NCBI GenBank assembly: GCA_040222185.1
Contig: JAVKDP010000016.1
Location: 1-39,575 of the forward strand
DNA: 39,575 nt
Reading direction: 5' to 3'
From: JAVKDP01 sp040222185
Lineage (GTDB): Bacteria; Bacteroidota; Rhodothermia; Balneolales; Balneolaceae
Shown: one piece after another, positions 14,702-24,104 of the stretch
How positions within the stretch are numbered: position 1 is the first letter of the stretch
Layout: the number at the start of each line of letters is the position of its first letter
The notes under the pieces: generated by a model
Told to the model about the DNA's origin: nothing
Seen by the model: the letters and a program-made list of their open reading frames with translations, nothing else
The model's database searches: none
Program-made: the position numbers and the translations under genes

Positions 14702-17008
14702 ATGAAAACTCTATTTCTCTTTTTTTTCTTTTCAGCTCTATTTGTAGCTGAATCTTTTTCTCAATCAAATGCAGATTGGGTATTTGACGATACCGTTCTT
14801 TCGGAAGTGTTTATTATTATTGATCAGGATTCACTTGACGAGATATTAGATCCAAGCAATCAGCTAAGTAAGTATGAATACCCTGCTACCTTCATATTTA
14901 AAAAGGGAATAGAAACAGATACTGTCCGGAATATTGGCTTTCGGTTAAGAGGGAACACATCTCGGAGTTCTCAAAAAAAATCGTTTAAGGTTTCTTTTAA
15001 TACTTTCGAAAGCGGACGAAAGTATTACGGTCTTGAAAAAATGAACCTGAATGGTGAACATAACGACCCTTCAATAATCAGATCTAAAATAAGCTGGGAT
15101 ATTTTTGGTGAGATTGGACTACCGGCACCTCGTGCAAATCATGTTAGACTTTACATAAATGATGAGTTTTATGGGTTGTATATAAATGTTGAGCACATTG
15201 ATGAAGAGTTTGTACAAGACCGATTTGGCAGTAATGCGGGAAATTTATACAAATGCCTCTGGCCAGCTGACCTCTCTTTTAGGACAACTAATCCTAAAAG
15301 CTACAAATTCGTTAGCAATGGAAGGCGGGCTTACGATTTAAAAACTAATAGAGAAGAAGATGACTATTCTGATATTGCCTTTCTGATCACGTTCTTCGAA
15401 ACAGCTTCGGATACCAGGTTTGAAAACGAAATTGAAGACTACCTGAATGTTGATGGGTTACTTCGCTGGATGGCGGTAGATATCCTCACAGGGAACTGGG
15501 ATAACTATTGGTATAATCAAAACAACTTCTACCTATATAATAACCCTATTGAGAATCGATTTGAGTTCATTCCATATGATTATGACAATACTCTTGGTAT
15601 TGATTTCCTCGGACAAAACTGGGCTACCAGAGATATTAACAATTGGGCTCCTTCAGGGCAAAATAGGCCACTCACTCGGCGCATACTGGAAGTAGAGGAA
15701 TACAAAAACAGGCTAAACTTCTACTTGAATAAATTTACTAGCGAAGTATTTACGGAAGACGCTCTTTTTGCTGAGATTGACAGAATAAAACTTTTAGTTC
15801 AAAACGCTGCTAGCGCTGATACATATAGAACCCGTGATTATGGCTTTTCTCTTTCTGATTATCACAACTCATTTGATCAGGCTCTTAGTGGAAACCCACA
15901 GCATTGGTTTATCAAACACGGACTAAAACCATTTATTACAACCCGAATTAACTCTACCAAAAACCAACTTGAGCTGGAAGATATTACACCGATCTTCCGC
16001 TCTGTATGGCATGAAGTTCAACAGACTCAGCAAGGTCTGGCTTTGTCTGTCAGAGCCAGTGTTGTGGACGAGAGCGTCCCCTCGGTCTCATTGGTAATTT
16101 CGGATACACTTTCTGTTGAGCTCGGCCTAGAAGATGGTGAATATGCTATCGACTACCAGTTCCCTGAAGAAATTACAGAGTTTTCTTTTTACCTGGAGGC
16201 TACTGATTCTGAGGAAAAAACAGGGCGGTATCCAAATAATACCGAACGTCAAATTTCTCATAAACCGTTAAACACATTGAATACTATTTTGATTAATGAA
16301 TTCATGGCGGATAATGAAACAGGGATACAAGATACTTCGGGCAAATATGAAGACTGGATTGAACTTTATAACCCAACAGAAAACGACATTAGCTTGTCTG
16401 GGTATTATTTAACTGATGACCTTGCTGATATCCTGAAATGGCCTTTGCCAGATACTGTCATTAAATCAAAAGATTACTTGTTGATCTGGGCTGATAATGA
16501 TGAAGAAGAAGGGCGTTTACATACAAATTTTGGACTAAGCAATGATGGAGAAGAGCTCGGAATCTTTTTCAAAGATATCCTGGAAACTAAAATGGTAGAC
16601 ACACTAAGTTTTGGCGTTCAGTCAGATGATATCTCATATGGTAGAACCTCAGACGGTTCAGATACTTTTAAATTCTTTGATGAGCCGACACCAGGGTTTG
16701 CTAATGGAACTGTTACCTCAGCCGAACCTGAACAAGATATCCCCAGTCAACTAACCTTATATCAAAATTATCCGAATCCTTTTAATCCGACTACTACCAT
16801 CTCTTTCTCTCTTTCGGAATCATCAATTGTGAGCATCGATGTTTTTGCAGTTGATGGAAGGCTGGTTCAAAACCTTACAACTTCCAGGTATCAAACCGGG
16901 AAACACAGTGTAAGGTTTGATGCTTCTTCTCTATCCAGCGGGGTTTATTTTTATCGGTTAACAACACCAGATAAGTTACTGACCAGAAAAATGCTGCTAA
17001 TTAAATAA
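14702..17008 (+). CDS. CotH-kinase family protein with lamin-tail and T9SS-type sorting domains
   Basis: A 768-residue exported protein. After the signal peptide (KTLFLFFFFSALFVAESFSQ) comes a CotH-like domain (about 25-400) with its hallmarks: GFRLRGNTSRSSQKKSFKVS, GLEKMNLNGEHNDPSIIRSK, YGLYINVEHIDEEF and FIPYDYDNTLGIDF. A lamin-tail domain (about 525-670) follows with INEFMADN, YEDWIELYNPT and NFGLSNDGEELGIF. The C-terminal sorting domain contains NYPNPFNPTTTISF and ends RKMLLIK. CotH proteins in spore formers are atypical protein kinases; activity here is inference. A GTG at 14669 is in frame but lies within the terminator stem, so ATG 14702 is chosen. Confidence 0.88.
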   Translation: MKTLFLFFFFSALFVAESFSQSNADWVFDDTVLSEVFIIIDQDSLDEILDPSNQLSKYEYPATFIFKKGIETDTVRNIGFRLRGNTSRSSQKKSFKVSFNTFESGRKYYGLEKMNLNGEHNDPSIIRSKISWDIFGEIGLPAPRANHVRLYINDEFYGLYINVEHIDEEFVQDRFGSNAGNLYKCLWPADLSFRTTNPKSYKFVSNGRRAYDLKTNREEDDYSDIAFLITFFETASDTRFENEIEDYLNVDGLLRWMAVDILTGNWDNYWYNQNNFYLYNNPIENRFEFIPYDYDNTLGIDFLGQNWATRDINNWAPSGQNRPLTRRILEVEEYKNRLNFYLNKFTSEVFTEDALFAEIDRIKLLVQNAASADTYRTRDYGFSLSDYHNSFDQALSGNPQHWFIKHGLKPFITTRINSTKNQLELEDITPIFRSVWHEVQQTQQGLALSVRASVVDESVPSVSLVISDTLSVELGLEDGEYAIDYQFPEEITEFSFYLEATDSEEKTGRYPNNTERQISHKPLNTLNTILINEFMADNETGIQDTSGKYEDWIELYNPTENDISLSGYYLTDDLADILKWPLPDTVIKSKDYLLIWADNDEEEGRLHTNFGLSNDGEELGIFFKDILETKMVDTLSFGVQSDDISYGRTSDGSDTFKFFDEPTPGFANGTVTSAEPEQDIPSQLTLYQNYPNPFNPTTTISFSLSESSIVSIDVFAVDGRLVQNLTTSRYQTGKHSVRFDASSLSSGVYFYRLTTPDKLLTRKMLLIK

Positions 17009-17024
17009 CCTGATTCTTAAGCAT

Positions 17025-17110
17025 AAAAAAGCCCAGTGCTCCGTAACTAAGTTTCCTATTATAAATAGTGGTCATCTATGTTTATATAAGTAGGGGGCGG
17101 GCACTAGGCT
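17025..17110 (-). ncRNA. Candidate small structured RNA (about 86 nt) in the gap between convergent genes
   Basis: On the minus strand, AGCCUAGUGC (17110-17101) pairs along all 10 bases with GCACUGGGCU (17039-17030). One of these pairs is U-G, which is a mismatch if the RNA were from the plus strand. The 3' arm runs straight into U6 (17030-17025). Upstream, TATATTTG (17122-17115) matches TAnnTTTG exactly and predicts a start at about 17110, the first base of the stem. The loop holds an inner hairpin (CUAUU/AAUAG, 17068-17056) and a C-rich single strand (CCGCCCCC, 17100-17093). The alternative is an oversized terminator for the GWxTD gene. Not matched to any known RNA family. Confidence 0.5.
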
Positions 17111-17114
17111 CCAC

Positions 17115-17122
17115 CAAATATA
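17115..17122 (-). promoter_or_regulatory. TATATTTG -7 element upstream of the candidate sRNA
   Basis: The plus strand reads CAAATATA, so the minus strand reads TATATTTG, an exact TAnnTTTG. The -33 position (about 17144-17148) is only a T-run and not a clear TTTG, so strength is uncertain. Confidence 0.45.
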
Positions 17123-17190
17123 CGCTGAGCAATTAAGCACTTAAAAAGAATGTGACAATCCGCTTTATATTGGTACGGAATTCAGAAATT

Positions 17191-19104
17191 TCATTTGAAA
17201 ATCAAAGAAACAGTTCTGGTAACTTCCCTTCCCCTGTACCTAAAGCTAAAGTCCAGTTCCTGTTTACCTTTCAAAGCACTTGTATCATCTAGTTCAATTT
17301 TGAACCAGACTTTATTTGTATTGGCTTCAGACGCAAATTCAAGACGTATCTTATTTTCTCCACCCTTTTTTACATACTCGAGCTCAAACAGGTTATCTCT
17401 TGGTATGCCATATGTTTCGAAATAAACTATCACCTCATCATTTTTTTCAAACTCATTATCCAGGTTAGGGAAAAAAGGGATACGGGTATTTGGATTCTCT
17501 TCCTGATCTTTAGCCAGAATGAGGTCACTAACTGTAAACCCTTTTTGCTCTAACTCATCTACCAGGTAATAACTCTCAGGAATCTCTACTACCTGTGAAC
17601 TTGATATAATATGCTCATTTTGGCTTTCTGAGGTATCAATAAATGAAGACTGAAATACTACTATTCCCTCACCGGAATTAATGAGATAGGAGTCGAAAGC
17701 GCTATACCCTGGAGATAGGATACCTTTACTGAATTCTTCTCTTCCCAGCTCGCTCCAGGTGCTGTCATACGTTACAAAATGATCTTCTCTGATAATACTA
17801 CTCACTAACTCAGTTCCCTCCTGTGAAAGGTAAAACTCAACATTATTATGATTTGGAATCTCTGTAAGTACCAGGTAAATCGGAGAACGTTCGTCTTCCA
17901 GAAGCTTGAAATAGTACACATTTAAATCATGATCCTTAAAAAAGGGCTTGGTATTTGAAGTAACTACAGGAGTGTTCAGGTTTTTAATAGTAGTCCAGTT
18001 CTTTTCACGTGCTTTATATTTGATATTTTGAGTTGCAGCTGTTGAGTTGAAGATGTTCGAGTTTCCATTCAAATTACTTCGTATCAAGTCACTACTCATT
18101 CTGTTGTAAAGGTCGAAGTAAAATGGGTCTACATCATTAACCTGCTCCAAAACCGAGTACTGAAGTAATAATGAAGCCCCCTGCCGGGATATCTGCTTCA
18201 TTCCCGGGATACCACCTGCATTTGCTTGCTGTGTAGTGGGAGTTGTTCCTGATGAACCATTCCTGACCCGATTTTCCTGGCTGGAAGTTTGTACCATATT
18301 ATCAGTTGGGTCGAAATAAAAGATCGGCCGATTACCTGCTTCAGGTATCAATTCGAGAATCCCGCCTTGAAGCCCAAAAGGTCCACCTGTTCCAGGGACT
18401 CCGAAAACATAGGAAACAAAATTATAGTACCAAATCTCATAGCTAAAATAGAGATTGTTCTGAAGTGGAATAGAAACACCTGATACAGGATCAGTATAAT
18501 CTGATAAGGAGACATTACCTGTTTTCACTTGATTAGGCTCTCCAAGCTTAACATATAATGCTCCACGATCATCAGTGCCGAAACCCGTTTTGTTATTTCG
18601 AATGTATTCCCTTTTTGCGAAATAGACTCTACCCCAATGTTCGAATAGGCGTTCATTATAATTCTTAGTTATGTATGGATCATTTTTTTGCCAGAAAGCT
18701 CTTATTTCTTGTAAAAGCGTCTCGTCCTTTTTTCGAAGTAGCTTCATCCATTTCTTATGAGTGCTTTCCTCAATGATGGGTTTTAAACGAAACAGCTCTT
18801 CTTTGATCAAATCTGTTTTTTCAGATACAATACCTCTTTCCAGAGATGAGAAGTATAGAGTTTCTGCTTTAGTATAAAGCGAATCTTGTTCTAACCCCGC
18901 AACCAATTCGATGTATTCAAACCCTGTCCTGGGATCACTCTCTCCTTTCTCCCAGCCTGAATACCATATTTCCAGTGCCGAAGAAACATTCCCTTTTTCA
19001 TATTCTGTCCTGCCTAATTCAAAGCTTTGAGCAATACTATTTTGATGAGTAATAGTTAGAAGAATAAAGAATAAAAATAATATTGATTTGTTGCATCTAC
19101 TCAT
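17191..19104 (-). CDS. GWxTD-domain exported protein
   Basis: A 637-residue protein with a signal peptide (about 1-26, ending NSIAQ). A helical N-terminal half (TPR-like, FELGRTEYEKGNVSSALEIW) is followed by the GWxTD-type motif. That motif reads FWQKNDPYITKNYNERLFEH, RVYFAKREY and GFGTDDRGALYVKLGEPNQV at about 137-195. Trp is replaced by Phe in the name-giving motif (GFGTD), which is tolerated in relatives. The C-terminal part is beta-rich. Family function is unknown; these proteins are envelope-associated in Bacteroidota and Balneolota. It lies downstream of susD but behind a hairpin terminator, so it is at most partly co-expressed with it. Confidence 0.8.
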   Translation of the reverse strand: MSRCNKSILFLFFILLTITHQNSIAQSFELGRTEYEKGNVSSALEIWYSGWEKGESDPRTGFEYIELVAGLEQDSLYTKAETLYFSSLERGIVSEKTDLIKEELFRLKPIIEESTHKKWMKLLRKKDETLLQEIRAFWQKNDPYITKNYNERLFEHWGRVYFAKREYIRNNKTGFGTDDRGALYVKLGEPNQVKTGNVSLSDYTDPVSGVSIPLQNNLYFSYEIWYYNFVSYVFGVPGTGGPFGLQGGILELIPEAGNRPIFYFDPTDNMVQTSSQENRVRNGSSGTTPTTQQANAGGIPGMKQISRQGASLLLQYSVLEQVNDVDPFYFDLYNRMSSDLIRSNLNGNSNIFNSTAATQNIKYKAREKNWTTIKNLNTPVVTSNTKPFFKDHDLNVYYFKLLEDERSPIYLVLTEIPNHNNVEFYLSQEGTELVSSIIREDHFVTYDSTWSELGREEFSKGILSPGYSAFDSYLINSGEGIVVFQSSFIDTSESQNEHIISSSQVVEIPESYYLVDELEQKGFTVSDLILAKDQEENPNTRIPFFPNLDNEFEKNDEVIVYFETYGIPRDNLFELEYVKKGGENKIRLEFASEANTNKVWFKIELDDTSALKGKQELDFSFRYRGREVTRTVSLIFK

Positions 19105-19146
19105 GTTAGCCTCAATATCAGGCTTATAAGTTTGGTTTAATAAAAT

Positions 19147-19178
19147 AGCAAAAGGAAGACTGGCATCTTCCTTTTGCT
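19147..19178 (-). terminator. Hairpin between susD and the GWxTD gene (terminator or attenuator)
   Basis: A perfect 13-bp stem, AGCAAAAGGAAGA with TCTTCCTTTTGCT, around a 6-base loop (19160-19165). The minus-strand RNA continues AUUUUAUU, a modest U-tract, so partial read-through into the GWxTD gene is possible. Confidence 0.75.
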
Positions 19179-19223
19179 GTAAAATGAATAAATAATAAAT
19201 CTATTTAGTCGTCTTAATGCTAA

Positions 19224-20777
19224 CTAGTTTCCTGCATCGGGTGTACCATCTCCAGGAATAGCATTAAAGTCTGTTTCAGCATCTGGAACATCCCAGTATT
19301 CTACGAAGTTATAATATATTGTAGAATTATCTTCCAATACCAGTGCCTGAGTAACTGGGTCAAGTCTGTAAACCCATACTCCGGAAACTCCTCCACCATC
19401 AGCGCGAGACTTTAGTTCATTAAATCTTCTTGCATCATAAAAGGCAAGACCGCGCATGAAAAGGGAAGCCCTTCTTTCATCTCTAAGATCCTGCTCTGTG
19501 GCAGCAACCAGGTCAGGAAGACCAGCTTGTTGAAGTGGCATATTCCTAACGGTATTGATAAGAGTAGCTGCTGCAGCGGCATCTCCTAAGCCAAGCTCAG
19601 CTTCTGCCTGCATCATTAAGTTTTCCTCAGCTGAAGCAAAGAACATTGGAGCATCTCCTACATTCGTTCCAGCATATGGAGGCAATGCACCCCATGGAGT
19701 ATTTACGTTTGGCTGAGTAACCCTGTTCTGGAAGGTTGAGAAACCATTATTAACGAATCTTGCACTTCTAGCATCACCATTCTTAGACAATACCTGAACT
19801 ACTCTCGCTGATGGATTAGACCAGTTAATAGCCATTCTATATGGATAAGTAATAGTGTTAACGTAAGTAGCATTATCACTGTCTATCAAGAACGCCCCAT
19901 CATTTGAAGTAAGGCCACTTTGAGTCAGAGTTCTTACCTGGGTGAAATCATCAGCAGTTAGCTCATCTCTAAACTTTCCTAAAAGTATGTTTCGTGCTTT
20001 TAGAGTGTTTATGTTCTGAGCCATTGAAGCTGCTGTAAGGTTTGTCGGGAATATTGCAGGAACTACTGCCGCTGAAATAGCATCAAAACTAGAAATGGTT
20101 TCTAATGCCAGATCATACTGGCGTTGTGATTCTGCTATAATAGCTTGCCTGCTTACATAGTCATTATTTGTAGAACTTGTAGTTCCATTTACTATCAGAC
20201 CCTGACTATGTAGTAGTCCAATTCTTGAATACGAATAACCTTTCCAGAAATGAGCCCAAGCTTTATATGCATTAGCTTTTGCTGTTCCTTCTGCCTCGGT
20301 ACCAAGAAAGGTAACACCTTCCTCTAACGCTGCCAGCATTATGTTGGCCTCATTCTGAACCTGGTAAGCCCAAGCCCATTCCTGCTCGTATCCACCGTTA
20401 CTGTTATTTCTATCGTTAATGAATTCCAGCCACTCTGGTTGAGTTCTTCCATCATTAGATTGAACTACAGGGCTCCATTCTGTACCATCGTTGTAGATGA
20501 TAAGCTCTACATTACCGTGATAACGATTGAAGTTATTGTTAACCCATGGAGCAACAGAGTTATCTCCCATGTGTTCGTGGTACTGCCAGAAAACCCATTC
20601 CAGCCAGCCATCACCTGCATCGTAAAGACCAGTAGCCTGGCGCTTTAATCCTTCTTCCGAAAGTACAATCTCAGGTGTTGGTTCATTCGGATTCTGCACA
20701 TCTAGTGCGTTATCACAAGCAGGAATAATAAAAAGAGATACTATCGCTACTAAAGAAATTGATTTGAATATTTTCAT
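19224..20777 (-). CDS. SusD/RagB-family outer-membrane lipoprotein
   Basis: SusD-like proteins are surface lipoproteins that bind a glycan or other nutrient and cap the SusC channel. The 517-residue length is normal. The lipoprotein signal (KIFKSISLVAIVSLFIIPAC) ends at Cys21. N-terminal LDVQNPNEPTPE and C-terminal LRDERRASLFMRGLAFYDAR are SusD hallmarks, and the helices between are TPR-like. It starts 26 bp after the susC stop, so the two form one operon and one complex. The substrate cannot be deduced; no polysaccharide enzyme is adjacent, and the nearest is the GH97 gene. Confidence 0.93.
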   Translation of the reverse strand: MKIFKSISLVAIVSLFIIPACDNALDVQNPNEPTPEIVLSEEGLKRQATGLYDAGDGWLEWVFWQYHEHMGDNSVAPWVNNNFNRYHGNVELIIYNDGTEWSPVVQSNDGRTQPEWLEFINDRNNSNGGYEQEWAWAYQVQNEANIMLAALEEGVTFLGTEAEGTAKANAYKAWAHFWKGYSYSRIGLLHSQGLIVNGTTSSTNNDYVSRQAIIAESQRQYDLALETISSFDAISAAVVPAIFPTNLTAASMAQNINTLKARNILLGKFRDELTADDFTQVRTLTQSGLTSNDGAFLIDSDNATYVNTITYPYRMAINWSNPSARVVQVLSKNGDARSARFVNNGFSTFQNRVTQPNVNTPWGALPPYAGTNVGDAPMFFASAEENLMMQAEAELGLGDAAAAATLINTVRNMPLQQAGLPDLVAATEQDLRDERRASLFMRGLAFYDARRFNELKSRADGGGVSGVWVYRLDPVTQALVLEDNSTIYYNFVEYWDVPDAETDFNAIPGDGTPDAGN

Positions 20778-20803
20778 TTTTTCAGTGTTTAATCAATTGA
20801 AAA

Positions 20804-23800
20804 TTAAAGGCCTAGAGAAACGTTGAATGAGAACGTTCTGTAGTTCGGATAAGTGAATAAATCAACACCTCTAAAACGGCTATCTTCATTCGCTTGAGAA
20901 ACCTCAGGATCAAATCCAGAGTATCCGGTAAGCGTTAGTAAGTTACGTCCGGTAACTCCTACTCTTAGACTTCTGATAGCACTTGAACCAACAAGACTAG
21001 TCAAGTCGTAGTTAATTGATAATTCTCTCAACTTCACAAAAGAACCATCTTCTACGAAATAAGGAGTTAAACCACTTCTTTTTGAAGCATGATAGTTTCT
21101 CCATGCTTGTGGCTCATCACCATTAACCCTTGCTAACTGTGTTAGTGGCTCACCATTCGGATCAGAAATTGGTTGCCCAATAACTTCATCTCCATCGATA
21201 AGCACTGCTTCTTCAAACTCTTCGTGCGTTCCACCATTAAACATCCACCACTTTGTTCCATTCAGGATATCAAAGCCATGAACCCAGTCAACCTGGAATA
21301 CGAATTCAAGATTTCCTCTCACTGTGAAATCGTTTCTGAAGCTTAATGAGAAGTCTGGTGTTGGATCACCAATCTTTTCGCGCTCACTTCTAAACTGAAT
21401 TCGCTTTGAGAAACGGTTTACAATGGCTCCATCTACAGTTACATAGTTGGCTTCATCTTCAACAGGAATATATCTCTCGTTTGTTGCCGGGTCGATCTCG
21501 TCAACAGATGAAAGTGGATTGAATCCAAAGAATACACCATATCTTTCGCCCTCACGGAAAATGAAGTCAAAATTATTTGATACAGAAAGAATTAAATCTT
21601 CTCCATTAGAGATATTAGCAACTTCTGAATAGCTCGTTCCAAAATTCAGATTCGCTAACCAGTTGAAGTTGTTACTGCTATAAACAAGAGAGTTAATTCC
21701 TATGTCGATACCAGTAGCTTCAAGATCAATGGTATTATCCAGAATTGCCTGGCTACCTGTAGATGGCGCAACAGCTAATGATTGTATTACACCATTATTA
21801 TTTCTATTCCAGTATGTTGCTGAAACACCTAGTGCCTGGAACCATGTATCTCCTAAATCGAAAGATAAATCTGCTCCTAGCTCAAGCTCTGAAGACTCCT
21901 CTTCAACAATCGCGAAGTTACTTGAAGTAGCTGGTGTATTAAATGTACCGCTTACACCAATGTTACCTTGATTCAAAGTGATGAACCTGTCGAATGCACC
22001 AGGTTGTGTTCCGGCTTCTCCATAAGCAACTCTAAGTTTGAACTCGGGAATAAAGCTTGAAACGCCATCCCAAAGGTCAAGTCCTGAAACCCTGACATAA
22101 GCATCTGCTCTAGGGAAGTAACGAAGCTCTGCAGCCTCACCAAATGCGGAAGACTTATCGGCTCTAACACCAGCAGAGAACCCTGCATAATCATCGATAT
22201 CAAACCTTTGGTTAGCTAAGAAACCATAAGTAATGAATGTAGACTGAAACTCGTCAGATATATCTGTTGCCCCTGCCCTGATCGTAGTTAATGGTAAACC
22301 AGCTGGTAAGCCATCAGATTGAGCAGTTGTACGAGTGAAGTCATTTCTTCTCCAATCAAATTTGAATAGAGTAGTTGTTTCTACCGGTAAACCAAGAGAA
22401 AAGTCTTTATCAAGGTTTGACTTAAGAAGTACATCAACTATTGAGTTGTAGAAGTAGTTTGTTCTACCAATTCTCTGACTAAACCCATCAGGATTTAATA
22501 CTACAACTTCATTATCGGCAGTAGTCGGATCCTCGAAAAGAGTCACGTTATCCTGGATACGATTGAACTCGCTATAGTAACCATCCAGTCCGAATTTATA
22601 GTCAATCTGGATAAACCTGTTTGGAGTATATTTCAGGTTTGCATTTCCAAGAAACCTGTTTGAGCTTGTATTTAACTCCTGAACCTGCTTAAAGAATAAA
22701 CCGTTAGTACTCACACTACCAGAAGTAAATTTAGTAGCAAAGAAACCGTTCTCATCCTGCCATAGTGGATTAATAAATGACTGAGTGGTAAGCAAGTTAT
22801 TTAAACCTGACTCAATATTATCACCACTTTCTGTGATACCTGTTCTGTCAGAGTATACATAGTTTGTTCTCAAAGCAAGAGTAAGATCGTCTCTTAACTT
22901 TGTGGTTGTATTCAATCTAAAAGAAGATCTCTCGAAATTTACATCTCTCTCGATTCCATCTTGTCCAAGAAAACTACCTGAAATCAGGTAAGTAGTACTT
23001 TCATTTCCACCGGAAATAGAGAGTTGACTATTCTGAGAAACACCTGTCTGGTAGAATTCATCCAGGTAGTCATCATAAATTGTCAATGGAACAGCAGCAC
23101 CGGACCCATTGATATAATTCGTGAATGGTTGATCAGTAGTCGAGTTAGCTTCAGTAGCAGGAACTGTCCAAACACCAGTATTGGCATCAAATGCCAAGCC
23201 AAGTATGTTTCCGTTAGCATCTGTTGGATACGCATGGAAATTAGTTGCCTTATTTACGCTCCGGCTTTTATCTAACTGATCGAAAGACCAGGTTGTTGAA
23301 GCGTCTACCCTTGTTTGGCCGTTGGTTCCTGACTTGGTGAAAATCTGAATTACACCATTGGCACCTTGTGCACCATAGAGAGTAGAGGCTGCAGCACCTT
23401 TTACTACTTCGATTCTTTCTACATTTCCAAAATCGATATCAGAAAGTCGACTGTATCGATCGTTTCCTGAGCCAGATGCTACAGAACTTGCATCAATCTC
23501 AACACCGTCAATCAGAATCATTGGCCTTGAAGTACCCATTGTATTGATACCTCTTAGAATAATAGAAGATGGAGCACCTGGAGCACCGTTAGGCGTAATT
23601 GTACTTCCGGCTATTTTCCCACTAAGAGACGAACCTAAAGTATATGCAGGTACTTTTTGAAGACTTTGCTCATCCACTGATGCAACGTCCATTGCCAACT
23701 TCTTCTTACTTACAGCTGATCCTGTTCCCGTTACTACAACTTCATCGAAGCCAACAACATCAAGCTCTAAAACAATGTCTAATAAGTTTAAACCTTCAGA

Positions 23801-24073
23801 TATAACTACCGTCTGAGTTACCGTTTTGAAACCTAAAAACCGAGTTGTCACAGTATATGTACCAACAGGGATGTTTGATAATGAATATTGTCCTTCTGTA
23901 TTTGAAGTAGTTCCTCGTTCTAATTCTTCAATAAAAATACTTGCACCCGCAAGAAGTTCATCGGTCGAATTTTCTTGCACAACTCCGGATAAAGATCCGA
24001 CTTGAGCAAGTATTGTACTACTAAATGTTGTGCCAGCCATCAATATGGCTAAGAAAAGTAGCTTTTTTTTCAT
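20804..24073 (-). CDS. SusC/RagA-family TonB-dependent outer-membrane transporter
   Basis: SusC-like proteins import ligands delivered by SusD, powered by TonB. The 1089 residues comprise a signal peptide (MKKKLLFLAILMAGTTFSST) and a carboxypeptidase-regulatory-like domain (LSGVVQENSTDELLAGASIF ... GFKTVTQTVVI). The SusC linker GFDEVVVTGTGSAVSKK leads to the plug (ILRGINTMGTSRPMILIDGV ... IEVVKGAAASTLYGAQGANG). A long barrel follows, ending in NYRTFSFNVSLGL with a terminal Leu. ATG 24073 is preferred over GTG 24079 because AGAGGT (24083-24078) serves as ribosome site and the GTG overlaps it. The plug motif PRPxILIDG is intact. Promoter-proximal repeats (24105-24198) suggest LytTR control. Confidence 0.95.
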   Translation of the reverse strand: MKKKLLFLAILMAGTTFSSTILAQVGSLSGVVQENSTDELLAGASIFIEELERGTTSNTEGQYSLSNIPVGTYTVTTRFLGFKTVTQTVVISEGLNLLDIVLELDVVGFDEVVVTGTGSAVSKKKLAMDVASVDEQSLQKVPAYTLGSSLSGKIAGSTITPNGAPGAPSSIILRGINTMGTSRPMILIDGVEIDASSVASGSGNDRYSRLSDIDFGNVERIEVVKGAAASTLYGAQGANGVIQIFTKSGTNGQTRVDASTTWSFDQLDKSRSVNKATNFHAYPTDANGNILGLAFDANTGVWTVPATEANSTTDQPFTNYINGSGAAVPLTIYDDYLDEFYQTGVSQNSQLSISGGNESTTYLISGSFLGQDGIERDVNFERSSFRLNTTTKLRDDLTLALRTNYVYSDRTGITESGDNIESGLNNLLTTQSFINPLWQDENGFFATKFTSGSVSTNGLFFKQVQELNTSSNRFLGNANLKYTPNRFIQIDYKFGLDGYYSEFNRIQDNVTLFEDPTTADNEVVVLNPDGFSQRIGRTNYFYNSIVDVLLKSNLDKDFSLGLPVETTTLFKFDWRRNDFTRTTAQSDGLPAGLPLTTIRAGATDISDEFQSTFITYGFLANQRFDIDDYAGFSAGVRADKSSAFGEAAELRYFPRADAYVRVSGLDLWDGVSSFIPEFKLRVAYGEAGTQPGAFDRFITLNQGNIGVSGTFNTPATSSNFAIVEEESSELELGADLSFDLGDTWFQALGVSATYWNRNNNGVIQSLAVAPSTGSQAILDNTIDLEATGIDIGINSLVYSSNNFNWLANLNFGTSYSEVANISNGEDLILSVSNNFDFIFREGERYGVFFGFNPLSSVDEIDPATNERYIPVEDEANYVTVDGAIVNRFSKRIQFRSEREKIGDPTPDFSLSFRNDFTVRGNLEFVFQVDWVHGFDILNGTKWWMFNGGTHEEFEEAVLIDGDEVIGQPISDPNGEPLTQLARVNGDEPQAWRNYHASKRSGLTPYFVEDGSFVKLRELSINYDLTSLVGSSAIRSLRVGVTGRNLLTLTGYSGFDPEVSQANEDSRFRGVDLFTYPNYRTFSFNVSLGL

Positions 24074-24104
24074 GTTCACCTCTAATAAAGTTAAGTGTGT
24101 TCTT

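Noticed and set aside
17025..17110. attC or transposon-end interpretation of the imperfect inverted repeat
   Set aside because: No GTTRRRY/RYYYAAC core sites, no integrase or transposase nearby and no flanking target duplication seen; the U-tract and promoter fit an RNA better.
24074..24079. GTG start two codons before the susC ATG
   Set aside because: The GTG overlaps the ribosome site AGAGGTG, which serves the ATG at 24073.
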